Shown here one piece after another: positions 1 to 7,606 of a stretch of 64,000 nt of DNA. The stretch's first letter is position 1. Each line of letters opens with the position of its first letter. The notes beneath the pieces were generated by a model that was given only the letters and a program-made list of their open reading frames with translations, was not told where the DNA came from and made no database searches. The position numbers and the translations under genes were made by a program. The DNA is from PALSA-612 sp963704335. GTDB lineage: Bacteria > Actinomycetota > Thermoleophilia > Gaiellales > Gaiellaceae. The stretch lies in assembly GCA_963704335.1 (NCBI GenBank), contig OY969889.1:1364001-1428000 (forward strand). Reading direction: 5' to 3'.

Positions 1-754
1 GCAGCCGCGGCAGGTCGGCCTGAGAGACCGTGGCGGGATCGTCGTGGCGAACCCACGGCGGCTCGGCGGCGTTCACGGGGTACGGGTTGTGGCCGAACGT
101 GCTGACGATCGGGCGGCGGCGGCCGCTCTCCCGGTACGCGACTCCGACGTCGCGCATGAATCCGGCCGGGTCGTGTCGCGCCGCCGTGGACGAGATGAGA
201 TTGACCGTAGGGCGCAGTCGGCGCAGGCGATCCCAACACTCGGCGAGCAGCGCCTCGTACGCGATCGCGCCGCCGGCGGCCGGCCAGAAGTCGGGCGAGT
301 TGACCTCGTTCCAGACGACAACGTCGCGGATCTTCGGGATCCGTGCCAAGACGTGCTTGAGGAAGCCGCAGTAGTGCCCTCTCTGGACATCCTCGAGCGG
401 GGCCTGTTGTGGCTCTCCGTACACGGCCAAGACGACGCGCTGCCCACGGGCGACCATCGCCGCGGCGCGATGGAGGTAGATGCCGGCTTCCACGGTCGGC
501 CGGTTCTGGCCCTTCCGCCACGGGATCGTGAGCCGTACGGCGTCGATTCCCAGGTGGCGATACGTCGCGAGCAGGCCGTCGGATCGCGACCGCCACTTGG
601 CCGTGTCGTCGTCGAGCCCCACGAGCAGCTGCCTCGCGACGGGCTCGGACGGCCGTCCGGAGGCGTGCGCAACGAGTACGCACGCGCACGCAAATAACAC
701 CGCCCCAACAACCGCCGCCCTCCCCAAGGACGCGGGACTCTCGCACCCCCGCAC
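1..754 (-). CDS. Secreted glycoside-hydrolase-like protein, cut by window edge
   Basis: The reverse frame is open from a GTG at 754 to the window edge, about 251 codons, so the C-terminus is missing. The start is followed by a hydrophobic stretch (AAVVGAVLFACACVLVA, about residues 13-29) and AHASG, which reads as a signal peptide. The body looks like a TIM-barrel sugar hydrolase of clan GH-A: DAVRLTIPWR near residue 71, then VVVWNEVNSPDFW with the putative acid/base Glu at residue 150 after strand 4, and TFGHNPYP near residue 215. The nucleophile Glu would lie beyond the edge. There is no clear ribosome site, and a TTG about 12 codons downstream is an alternative start. The family is inferred from motifs only and the substrate is unknown. 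Confidence 0.6.
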   Translation of the reverse strand, partial: MRGCESPASLGRAAVVGAVLFACACVLVAHASGRPSEPVARQLLVGLDDDTAKWRSRSDGLLATYRHLGIDAVRLTIPWRKGQNRPTVEAGIYLHRAAAMVARGQRVVLAVYGEPQQAPLEDVQRGHYCGFLKHVLARIPKIRDVVVWNEVNSPDFWPAAGGAIAYEALLAECWDRLRRLRPTVNLISSTAARHDPAGFMRDVGVAYRESGRRRPIVSTFGHNPYPVNAAEPPWVRHDDPATVSQADLPRL

Positions 755-776
755 CCGCGAGTCAAGTGAGAACCGT

Positions 777-2603
777 TCAGTTGTCTAGGAGGACATCGAG
801 CGCAGCCAGCGGGCGCCGGAACGGCGTCGCGAGATAGATGCCGTCGGCCTTCTCGCGCAGCTCGCGAACGAGCTCTCGCGCGTGGGCCGTGCCGACCTCA
901 GCCGCCCGGGGACCGGCGTCGCGCATCGCCTCCTGGAGAGCATCCGGAACGACGATTCCCGGCACCTCGTTGTGCAGCCGGAGGGCGAGCCGGTACGTCG
1001 ACAAAGGGAAGAGGCCGACGATCACGGGGATCGGCCAGGTGCCTCCGATCCGCTCCCGGAACTCGTCGAGGTAGCGCAGGTCGAACAGGATCTGCGTCAT
1101 GGCGAACTGCGCGCCGGCCTCCAGCTTGCGGCGAAAGCGGTCGGCCTCCAGCTCGAGATCGTCCGCCGTCGGATTCACCGCGACGCCGATGAAGAACGAG
1201 GTGGCCGAGTCGATCAGCTTGCCGTGGTAGTTCTGCCCGGCGTTGAGGTGCGCGATCAGCTGCGTGAGCCCGACGGCGTCCACCTCGTAGATGCCCGTGC
1301 TGCCCGAGTAGTCGCCGACCTCCGGGGGATCGCCGGTCACGGCAAGGATGTTCCGCACGCCTTCTGCATGGCCGCCCAGGAGCAGTGCCTCGAGCCCCAT
1401 GATCGAGTAGTCGCGCGAGGTGAGATGGGGGATCGTCTCCACTCCCAGGCGCCGCTCGATGGCGGCGGCCATGATCATCGCGCTGAGCTTTGCGCTGGCC
1501 GTCGCGTTGTCGTTGATGTCCACGTAGCCGACTGCGCCCGACTCCCTGATTGCCTCCACGGTCTCGAGCAGCCCCGAGTAGTCGCCCCCCAGCGGCGGGT
1601 CGATCTGCACCGAGACCACAAAACGACCCTCACGGAAGTCGCTGGCGAGGCGCGTCTCCTCTCGAATCGGCGTGAGCGAAGCGGCGGCGAGCCTGCGCTC
1701 CACCACCTCCAGCGGTCCCGACGGCACCCGTTCTTCGTCGAGCGCGCCGCGAATGGCTGCGATCTCCGACGGCGTCGTGCCGCAACAGCCGCCGATGATC
1801 CCGGCGCCGAGGCTTCTCGCCTGGGCGGCGAACTCTGCGAAGTACTCCGGCGTGGCGTGCGGGAAGATCACCCTGCCGCCGGCGAGGCTGGCGAGACCGA
1901 GGTTCGGCAGCGCTGCCAGCGGCGGGCCGTCGCCGGCCATCTGCTCGAGCGCCGTGAGCGCGGCCTGGAGGCCGGCACCGTGGTTCGCTCCCATCGCCGC
2001 CACGCTGAGCTCGCGCAACCGTTCGGCTGCCGTTCGCGCTGCCACGCCGGCCAGCGTCTCCGCATCCTCGTCGAACGTCAGGAGCGCGACGATGGGGAGC
2101 GACGAGACGCTGCGCACGGCCTCGATCGCCTGCTCGAGCTCCGCGAGGTCGTAGAACGTCTCGACCGTGAAGAGGTCGACGCCCCGGCCTTCGAGCACAG
2201 CCGCCTGCTCGGCGAACGCCTCGTGCCGCTCATCCTCCGCGTCGCCGACATCGCCCAGAGGGCCGATCGAGCCGGCGATGTAGATGGGGCGGCCCGACAC
2301 CTCGCGTGCATCTCGTGCGAGCTTCACTCCCGCCGAGTTGATCGGCTCGAGCTCCTGCTCGAGATAGTGCGCGGCGAGCTTGAGCCGGTTGGCGCCGAAC
2401 GTGTTCGTCTCGATCAGCTCGGCGCCGGCGCGGATGAACCCCAGATGGAGATCGACGACGCTCTGCGGCGAACGAAGATTCGCCTCCTCGGGACAGCGCA
2501 GGCGCGGAACCGCGCTTGCGATCAGCGTTCCCATGCCGCCGTCGGCGCAGATCGGCGGCCCGCTGCGCAGCCGTTCGAGGAAGGAAGAAGCCATCGGATT
2601 CAC
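777..2603 (-). CDS. Bifunctional homocysteine S-methyltransferase / 5,10-methylenetetrahydrofolate reductase
   Basis: A two-domain cytosolic enzyme of one-carbon and methionine metabolism, organised like Bacillus YitJ. Residues 1 to about 290 are a homocysteine methyltransferase barrel (ICADGGMGT at the N-terminus, IETNTFGAN, and the zinc motif GGCCGTTP). Residues from about 320 to 608 are the FAD-dependent reductase (VSVQIDPPLGGD, ILAVTGDPP, TQILFDLRYL). The full length of about 608 residues is normal for the fusion. The position that usually carries a third zinc-binding Cys (GxNC) reads GANHG, so a His replaces it. The start is GTG 2603; ATG 2594 three codons later is also possible, and neither has a strong ribosome site. 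The gene diverges from the sigma-factor gene. Confidence 0.9.
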   Translation of the reverse strand: MNPMASSFLERLRSGPPICADGGMGTLIASAVPRLRCPEEANLRSPQSVVDLHLGFIRAGAELIETNTFGANRLKLAAHYLEQELEPINSAGVKLARDAREVSGRPIYIAGSIGPLGDVGDAEDERHEAFAEQAAVLEGRGVDLFTVETFYDLAELEQAIEAVRSVSSLPIVALLTFDEDAETLAGVAARTAAERLRELSVAAMGANHGAGLQAALTALEQMAGDGPPLAALPNLGLASLAGGRVIFPHATPEYFAEFAAQARSLGAGIIGGCCGTTPSEIAAIRGALDEERVPSGPLEVVERRLAAASLTPIREETRLASDFREGRFVVSVQIDPPLGGDYSGLLETVEAIRESGAVGYVDINDNATASAKLSAMIMAAAIERRLGVETIPHLTSRDYSIMGLEALLLGGHAEGVRNILAVTGDPPEVGDYSGSTGIYEVDAVGLTQLIAHLNAGQNYHGKLIDSATSFFIGVAVNPTADDLELEADRFRRKLEAGAQFAMTQILFDLRYLDEFRERIGGTWPIPVIVGLFPLSTYRLALRLHNEVPGIVVPDALQEAMRDAGPRAAEVGTAHARELVRELREKADGIYLATPFRRPLAALDVLLDN

Positions 2604-2699
2604 CCTAAAGGTCTGTGGCGGGGATGCCGATAAGGCCCACGCACTCCTTCTTGCGCCGGGGGGACTAACGGCAAATGTTTCCTGCGGCAGTTGGAGTCG

Positions 2700-2723
2700 G
2701 ACGGCGGGTTTCGGCCCGCCGTC
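2700..2723. terminator. GC hairpin in the divergent region
   Basis: A perfect 9-bp stem (gacggcggg / cccgccgtc) with a six-base loop tttcgg lies between the divergent reductase and sigma-factor genes. No T run follows on either strand, so it may be an RNA structure in the reductase leader rather than a terminator. The remaining divergent sequence (2604-2890) holds the promoter and second hairpin listed next, and no gene that I can see. Confidence 0.4.
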
Positions 2724-2766
2724 TGCATGGTCCCGATCAGTGCGCAGCCTCCGCTGTAACTAGTCC

Positions 2767-2795
2767 TTCACAAAAGGGGACCAGGTTTGTAATAT
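2767..2795 (+). promoter_or_regulatory. Sigma-70-type promoter for the sigma-factor gene
   Basis: TTCACA at 2767-2772 and TAATAT at 2790-2795 are separated by exactly 17 bases. This predicts a transcript start near 2802 and a leader of about 90 nt before the sigma-factor GTG. It is the best -35/-10 pair seen in the 287-bp divergent region. Confidence 0.6.
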
Positions 2796-2810
2796 CCGCT
2801 CCCCAAAGGT

Positions 2811-2835
2811 GAGCCGGCCGGAGAGGCGCCGGCTC
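2811..2835 (+). terminator. Terminator-like hairpin in the sigma-factor leader
   Basis: An 8-bp stem (gagccggc / gccggctc) with a nine-base loop is followed by tttgcgttt. The same downstream string follows the terminator at 49947-49970. It lies about 10 nt after the predicted transcript start and before the coding region, so it could attenuate transcription or block read-through. Confidence 0.5.
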
Positions 2836-2890
2836 TTTGCGTTTCGGTAGGTAGTTCCCTGTCCCGCCTAACCGAGAAAGCCGAGGTAGC

Positions 2891-3985
2891 GTGCTCACCG
2901 TAGACATCTCTCTGCCGGACGTCGAAGAGCTACACAAGCTCGTAGCTGACGGCGTCGAGAAGGGCTTCCTGACCTACGACGAGATCGTGTCGGGTATCGA
3001 GGAAGTGGAGTTGACGAAGGAGCAGGTCGAGGACTTCTACACCTATCTGATCGACCACGGGATCGAGCTCATGGAGGGTGAGCAGCACAAGCACCCGCCG
3101 CATGAGCAACCGCCCCCGGAGGACGAGAAGGTGATTCCGAAGCTCGACCTCTCGGTCGAGCCGTCGCTCGACTCGCTTCGTCTCTACCTGCGCGAGATCG
3201 GCAAGGTGCCGCTGCTCACCGCCGATCAGGAGGTGTATCTCGCCAAGCGCATCGAGCGCGGCGACATGCTCGCGAAGCGGCAGATGATCGAGGCGAACCT
3301 GCGGCTCGTGGTCTCGATCGCGAAGGCGTACCTCGGCCGCGGCCTGTCGTTCCTCGATCTGATCCAGGAAGGATCGTTGGGCCTCATCCGCGCTGTCGAG
3401 AAGTTCGACTACCGGCGCGGCTACAAGTTCTCGACGTACGCGACGTGGTGGATCCGTCAGGCGGTGACGCGTGCGATCGCCGACAAGGCGCGCACGATCC
3501 GCATCCCGGTACACATGGTCGAGAAGCTCAACAAGGTCGTGCACATCGAGCGCCAGCTCGTGCAGCGGCTGGGGCGCGAGCCGCGGCCGGACGAGATCGG
3601 CGAGGAGCTCGAGATCACGACGGAGGAAGTCCGCGAGATCCTGCGCATGGCGCAGCATCCCGTCTCGCTGGAGAAGCCGATCGGCGAGGAGGAGGAGTCC
3701 GAGCTCGGCGACTTCGTGCAGGACGACCAGGCGGAGTCTCCGTTCGACACCGCGTCCCTGTCGCTGCGCCGCGAGGACATCGAGCGGGCTCTGCACTCGC
3801 TTCCCGAGCGCGAGCGGCTGGTGATCGAGCTTCGCTACGGCCTGAGCGGCGAGCCGCCGTGCACGCTCGAGGAGGTCGGCCAGGCGTTCGGCGTGACACG
3901 CGAGCGCATCCGCCAGATCGAGAACAACACGCTGAAGAAGCTGGAGTCGCTACCCGAAGCTCAAGGGCTGAAGGACTGCATCTAA
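2891..3985 (+). CDS. rpoD: Primary RNA polymerase sigma factor (RpoD/SigA)
   Basis: The housekeeping sigma factor, which directs RNA polymerase to -35/-10 promoters. At 364 residues it is a short actinobacterial-size form. Region 1.1-like sequence occupies about residues 1-70, region 1.2 has SLRLYLREIGKVPLLT, region 2 has the DNA-melting segment FSTYATWWIRQAVTRAI, region 3 follows with IRIPVHM, and region 4 ends with the helix-turn-helix GVTRERIRQIENNTLKKL. The start is GTG 2891, with GAGG seven to ten bases upstream. It has its own promoter (2767-2795), a leader hairpin and a strong hairpin after the stop, so it appears monocistronic. Nothing is missing. Confidence 0.97.
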   Translation: MLTVDISLPDVEELHKLVADGVEKGFLTYDEIVSGIEEVELTKEQVEDFYTYLIDHGIELMEGEQHKHPPHEQPPPEDEKVIPKLDLSVEPSLDSLRLYLREIGKVPLLTADQEVYLAKRIERGDMLAKRQMIEANLRLVVSIAKAYLGRGLSFLDLIQEGSLGLIRAVEKFDYRRGYKFSTYATWWIRQAVTRAIADKARTIRIPVHMVEKLNKVVHIERQLVQRLGREPRPDEIGEELEITTEEVREILRMAQHPVSLEKPIGEEEESELGDFVQDDQAESPFDTASLSLRREDIERALHSLPERERLVIELRYGLSGEPPCTLEEVGQAFGVTRERIRQIENNTLKKLESLPEAQGLKDCI

Positions 3986-3993
3986 GGAGGGGG

Positions 3994-4026
3994 CAACACG
4001 GGGGAGCCACTGGTTCCCCCGTGTTG
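3994..4026 (+). terminator. Strong hairpin after the sigma-factor gene
   Basis: A perfect 12-bp stem (caacacggggga / tcccccgtgttg) with a nine-base loop starts nine bases after the stop codon. There is no T tract, as is common in high-GC actinobacteria. Its core resembles the first hairpin of the inverted repeats at 25.4 and 26.1 kb. Confidence 0.7.
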
Positions 4027-4028
4027 AC

Positions 4029-4072
4029 GATCGGCGGATAACCCGCAACGACAATCAGGCCATCCGCCGATC
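4029..4072. repeat. Inverted repeat, 11-bp arms, 22-base spacer
   Basis: gatcggcggat at 4029-4039 is matched exactly by atccgccgatc at 4062-4072. It lies between the sigma-factor hairpin and the next gene. It could be a second terminator stem or a regulator site for the membrane-protein gene; the sequence alone does not say which. Confidence 0.4.
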
Positions 4073-4127
4073 CCGGGCCTGCCCGCCGCCGCCAGACTCG
4101 CTGTCACAACTAGCGAAGAGGAGGCGG

Positions 4128-4823
4128 ATGATGACCGAAAAGTCCACGCTCAGGCGGGTTCTCGAGATTGGGGGCATCGCGTCGGGCGTCGTCATGGTCG
4201 CGTTCGGCATCGCAGCCATCTACATGGGTGCGGACGGACGTGCCACCGTCCAGGACAACCTCGCCAACGAGTTCATCGTCGGCTCCGACGACATGACGCC
4301 GGACCTGATCGCCGAGGAGATCCCTGGGATCCTCGAGTCGCAGGAGAAAATCGCCGCCGACCGGCAGCAGGCCGGAGCGGAGCCGGTCGAGTTCACCCCG
4401 GTCGAGGCGCCCGAGTGTTCGGTGGCCGGTGAGGAGATCGACAACGGCACGGACGCACGGTGCTTCGCGGAGTACCTGCGAGTTCACGCGCTGGCGTCGA
4501 CCGGAGGTCTGACCTACTCCCAGATGGGTCGCTTCACCGCTGCACCGGACGCACCCCCCGCCGAGACCGACTTCGCGGGTGGCACGAGCAACGAGGAAGT
4601 CGCGCTGATCGACGAGCAGAGCGGGCAGCCCGTGTCGAACGGAGCTCGTAACCTCTGGGTGACAGCGACGGCCCTGTCGTCGGCGCTGAATCTCGCCTAC
4701 ACCGCGGAGCAGATCTCGCTCTTCGGCATCGTCGTCGGCATCGCCCTGCTGCTAACCGGCGTCGGCCTGATCATCCTCGCCTTCGCCGTACTGCACCGTC
4801 CTACGGCTTCGTCGAAGCCGTGA
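4128..4823 (+). CDS. Membrane-anchored protein with extracytoplasmic central domain, unknown function
   Basis: A 231-residue protein I do not recognise. It has two hydrophobic segments: about residues 13-33 (IASGVVMVAFGIAAIYMGA) and about residues 195-222 (GIVVGIALLLTGVGLIILAF). The central 160 residues are acidic and hydrophilic and are probably outside the membrane. They contain two Cys residues (ECSV and ARCFA) that may form a disulfide. A strong ribosome site (gaggaggcgg) precedes the tandem ATGATG start. The C-terminus is short and cytosolic. It is followed after 71 bases, with a hairpin in between, by another small hypothetical gene on the same strand. Confidence 0.75.
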   Translation: MMTEKSTLRRVLEIGGIASGVVMVAFGIAAIYMGADGRATVQDNLANEFIVGSDDMTPDLIAEEIPGILESQEKIAADRQQAGAEPVEFTPVEAPECSVAGEEIDNGTDARCFAEYLRVHALASTGGLTYSQMGRFTAAPDAPPAETDFAGGTSNEEVALIDEQSGQPVSNGARNLWVTATALSSALNLAYTAEQISLFGIVVGIALLLTGVGLIILAFAVLHRPTASSKP

Positions 4824-4843
4824 CCGCACGCCCTCTGGGGCAC

Positions 4844-4873
4844 GAGAGAGGCGGCGCCCACGCCGCCTCTCTC
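4844..4873 (+). terminator. Hairpin between two hypothetical genes
   Basis: A perfect 13-bp stem (gagagaggcggcg / cgccgcctctctc) with loop ccca lies 20 bases after the membrane-protein stop and 22 bases before the next start. There is no T run. It either ends the upstream transcript or partly shields it from the downstream gene. Confidence 0.6.
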
Positions 4874-4894
4874 GAACACCGTGAAGGAGGAGTC

Positions 4895-5185
4895 GTGAGC
4901 TATGCGGTGCTCTGGTGCCGTGAGGAAGATCGCGTCTACGCGGGCAAGGCAGTAGTGGAGGTGGGCTTCCTGCTGCTCACTGGGGTCGACCGCCACGGCA
5001 CGGAGACCAGGGAGCGGCTGGCCTTGAGCGAGCTCGCCGTGACGAGTGTTGCGCGCGGCCGCGACGACCGCCTACAGGGCCGCCCTGCCTTGGTGCTCAT
5101 TCCGTCGGCCGGACCGGCGCTCCGCCTCGCCGTGCTCGAGGGCGGCGGCACGCTCCACGAGCTCGCCGAGCGTCTCAGCGGCTGA
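4895..5185 (+). CDS. Small hypothetical protein
   Basis: A 96-residue soluble protein starting SYAVLWCREEDRVYAGKA. I do not recognise the family. There is no signal peptide or membrane segment. The middle is beta-rich in character and the end (GGGTLHELAERLSG) looks helical. The GTG at 4895 is chosen because AAGGAGG lies seven bases upstream and because a longer in-frame start would run through the preceding hairpin. The gene is convergent with the response-regulator gene, with only four bases between the stops. Confidence 0.65.
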   Translation: MSYAVLWCREEDRVYAGKAVVEVGFLLLTGVDRHGTETRERLALSELAVTSVARGRDDRLQGRPALVLIPSAGPALRLAVLEGGGTLHELAERLSG

Positions 5186-5189
5186 AGGC

Positions 5190-5831
5190 CTAGCTCTCCT
5201 CCGCGAGCAGCCCGCTCGCGAGCGCGTAGCGCACGAGCTCGGCACGGGTCTTCAGCCGCAGCTTTTGCATGATGTGCGAGCGGTGCGTCTCGGCCGTGCG
5301 CACCGAGATGTAGAGCATCTGTGCGATCTCCTGGTTCGTATGGCCCAGGGCCAGCAGGCGTAGCACCTCGCGCTCGCGGTCGGAGAGGGGATCGGCTTCG
5401 GTGGCCGCGCGTTCCTCCTCCTCCGCGAAGATGAGACGCGCGCCCAGCGCGGGGTGCAGGTAGCGGTTGCCGGCGGCGACCTCGCGTACGGCGGCGACGA
5501 CCTCCGAGTCCGCCGCCTCCTTGAGCACGTAGCCGCTCGCGCCTGCCGCGAACGCCTCGCGGACGTAGCGAGGGTCGTCCTGCATCGAGAGCACGAGCAC
5601 CTTGGCAGCCGGCGCTTCCTTCCGCAGCTTCGGCAGAGCCTCGATGCCGCTCTCGCCCGGCATGACCACGTCGAGCACGATCACGTCGGGCTTCGCCGCG
5701 CGTGTCTCGAGTACTGCGTCCCGTGCCGTTCCTGCCTCGCCGACCACCTCGATGTCGGGCTCGGCCTCCAGCACTCTGCGCAGACCGGCGCGTACGACGG
5801 CATGGTCGTCGACGACGACCACGCGCGTCAC
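5190..5831 (-). CDS. NarL/FixJ-family two-component response regulator
   Basis: A 213-residue transcription regulator. The receiver domain (residues 1 to about 120) has the acidic pair VVDDH, the phosphoacceptor in PDVIVLDVVMPG and Lys in YVLKEAA. A LuxR-type helix-turn-helix (about residues 145-205) follows, with LSDREREVLRLLALGHTNQE and ISVRTAETHRSHIMQKL. It is expected to bind DNA after phosphorylation by the sensor kinase encoded just upstream. The start overlaps the kinase stop by four bases (ATGA), so the pair is translationally coupled. The regulated genes are not evident from the sequence. Confidence 0.93.
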   Translation of the reverse strand: MTRVVVVDDHAVVRAGLRRVLEAEPDIEVVGEAGTARDAVLETRAAKPDVIVLDVVMPGESGIEALPKLRKEAPAAKVLVLSMQDDPRYVREAFAAGASGYVLKEAADSEVVAAVREVAAGNRYLHPALGARLIFAEEEERAATEADPLSDREREVLRLLALGHTNQEIAQMLYISVRTAETHRSHIMQKLRLKTRAELVRYALASGLLAEES

Positions 5832-7468
5832 TCGTCCCTCACCTCGGCGACGAGCGTCGTTCCCGCGCCTGGTGACGACTCGATGGTCAGCCGCCCGTCG
5901 AGGAGTGCGACCCGTTCACGCATGCCGGGCAATCCGAGCCCGTCGCCGCTCAGCTCGTCAGGGTCGAAGCCACGGCCGTCATCTTCGATCACTGCGGTCA
6001 CGCTTCCTTCACGTCGGACGAGGAGGATGGTGACGTTGCGCGCCTGCGCGTGTTTGACCACGTTCGTCAGGGCCTCCTGCACGATCCGGTAGAGGGTCGT
6101 ATCCACCTCTTCGGGCAGGCGTTCGGACCCCAGCCGGCTTTCCACATCCACGCCGACCCCGGTCGCCTCTGAGATCGTATGCGCGAGGCGCTCGACCGCG
6201 GCCACGAGGCCGAAGTCGTCGAGTGCCGCCGGACGCAGCTGCACGGCGAGACGGCGGACGTCCTGGAGCGTCGCCACGATCAGCTCCCTGAGCTCACTCC
6301 CGGCGGCGGCCAACTGTTCCTGGTTCTTGGCCTCTTCGACGGCCTTGAGCCCGAGCAGAATCGACGTGAGCGCCTGGCCCGTCTCGTCGTGGAGCTCGCG
6401 CGCCAGCCGACGGCGCTCGAGCTCCTGTCCGGCGACGACACGGCGGAGGGAGTCGCGGGCGACGCGGAGCGAGAGGTCCACGGCGATGGCGGCGCGCGCG
6501 GCGAACTGCTCTGCGAGACGGAGGTCGGCGTCGGTGAACCGAACATCGGAGCCGAGCTTGTCGTGCGCGACGATCACGCCGATTGCCTGTTCCCGCGCGA
6601 GCAGCGGCACGTAGGCGCCGCTCGTCGCGGCCATCAGCTGCACAGCCTCACGGTCCACCTCCGGATCGTCCGCGGTCGAGTCGACGCGCTCGCTGCGTCC
6701 GCGCTCGAAGACGGCACCGGCCTTAGAGCTCGCGCGCGGGACTTCGATCCCGACAAGCTCCCCTACGTTCTCGCCGTCAGCCGCCGCGATCCGAAGCTCG
6801 CTCCCGGCGGGCAGGAGAATCGCCACCACCCTTGCGGCAATCAGCTCGCGCAGGCGGCGGGCGATCAGATCGAGCAATCGCGGCAGGTCGAGCTCGCTGA
6901 CGAGCGCGTTGCCGATCTCGTTCAGCGACTCGAGCTGGCGCGACCACGCCGTTGCGGACTCGTAGAGCCGCGCGTTCTCGATGGCGACGGCGGCCTGCGT
7001 CGCGAGTGTCGTAACCAGCTCTTCGTCGCCGTCGTTGAAGTCCTCGCCGCCGTGCTTCTCGGTCAGATAAAGGTTCCCGTAGGCGACATCGCGCAACAGG
7101 ATCGGCACGCCGAGGAACGTCCGCATCTCCGGGTGGTTGGGCGGAAAGCCGACCGCGCGGGGATCGTCGTTGAGGTCGTGGAGGCGCAACGGCCGGGCGT
7201 CCTCGATGAGCACTCCGAGGATGCCGCGGCCGCGCGGCAGGTCGCCGATTACGTCCGCCTGTTCCTGGTCGATGCCGGTATAGACGAAGCGCTCGAGGCC
7301 GGTGCCGCTCGGATCGATGACGCCGAGGGCCGCGTAGCGTGCGCCCGTGAGCCGGGCGGCGGCCTCGACGATCCGTTCGAGCACGGCGTCGAGTGACAGC
7401 TCCGAGCTGAGCGCGATGCCCGTCTCGAGAAGCGTGCGCAGCCGTTCGGCGTCGTTGACGGGACGCAT
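5828..7468 (-). CDS. GAF-domain sensor histidine kinase (NarX/HisKA_3 type)
   Basis: A cytosolic sensor kinase of about 546 residues. Two GAF domains occupy roughly residues 10-165 and 180-325. A HisKA_3 dimerisation domain follows with LARELHDETGQAL, whose His is the phosphorylation site. The C-terminal ATPase domain has NVVKHAQA, VIEDDGRGFDPDEL and GLGLPGMRERV. No membrane segment is visible, so it probably senses an internal signal such as redox state or a small ligand through the GAF domains. ATG 7468 is preferred; an in-frame GTG at 7498 would add ten residues. The partner regulator overlaps the stop. Confidence 0.92.
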   Translation of the reverse strand: MRPVNDAERLRTLLETGIALSSELSLDAVLERIVEAAARLTGARYAALGVIDPSGTGLERFVYTGIDQEQADVIGDLPRGRGILGVLIEDARPLRLHDLNDDPRAVGFPPNHPEMRTFLGVPILLRDVAYGNLYLTEKHGGEDFNDGDEELVTTLATQAAVAIENARLYESATAWSRQLESLNEIGNALVSELDLPRLLDLIARRLRELIAARVVAILLPAGSELRIAAADGENVGELVGIEVPRASSKAGAVFERGRSERVDSTADDPEVDREAVQLMAATSGAYVPLLAREQAIGVIVAHDKLGSDVRFTDADLRLAEQFAARAAIAVDLSLRVARDSLRRVVAGQELERRRLARELHDETGQALTSILLGLKAVEEAKNQEQLAAAGSELRELIVATLQDVRRLAVQLRPAALDDFGLVAAVERLAHTISEATGVGVDVESRLGSERLPEEVDTTLYRIVQEALTNVVKHAQARNVTILLVRREGSVTAVIEDDGRGFDPDELSGDGLGLPGMRERVALLDGRLTIESSPGAGTTLVAEVRDE

Positions 7469-7606
7469 GGCCGGTAATCGTCTCAGACGTCGACCCACGG
7501 CGATTTCACCGCGCGCTCACAATTCCCTTACACGCGTCTTGCCTCGTCAAGCGAATCTCACGCGACTCTCTCGGGCAGGTAACGGCAGGCAACGAAAGGG
7601 GAACGA

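Noticed and set aside
44..697. Long open frames antisense to the edge gene and to rpoD, metF-like and other genes.
   Set aside because: They arise from high GC content and lack family motifs, signal peptides or ribosome sites.
2604..2890. A SAM, SAH, THF or cobalamin riboswitch before the methyltransferase/reductase gene.
   Set aside because: Hairpins are present, but I cannot find the conserved core words of these riboswitch classes on either strand.
4820..4894. A longer start for the small hypothetical gene at 4895.
   Set aside because: The extra codons run through a 13-bp hairpin, and a strong ribosome site lies directly before GTG 4895.
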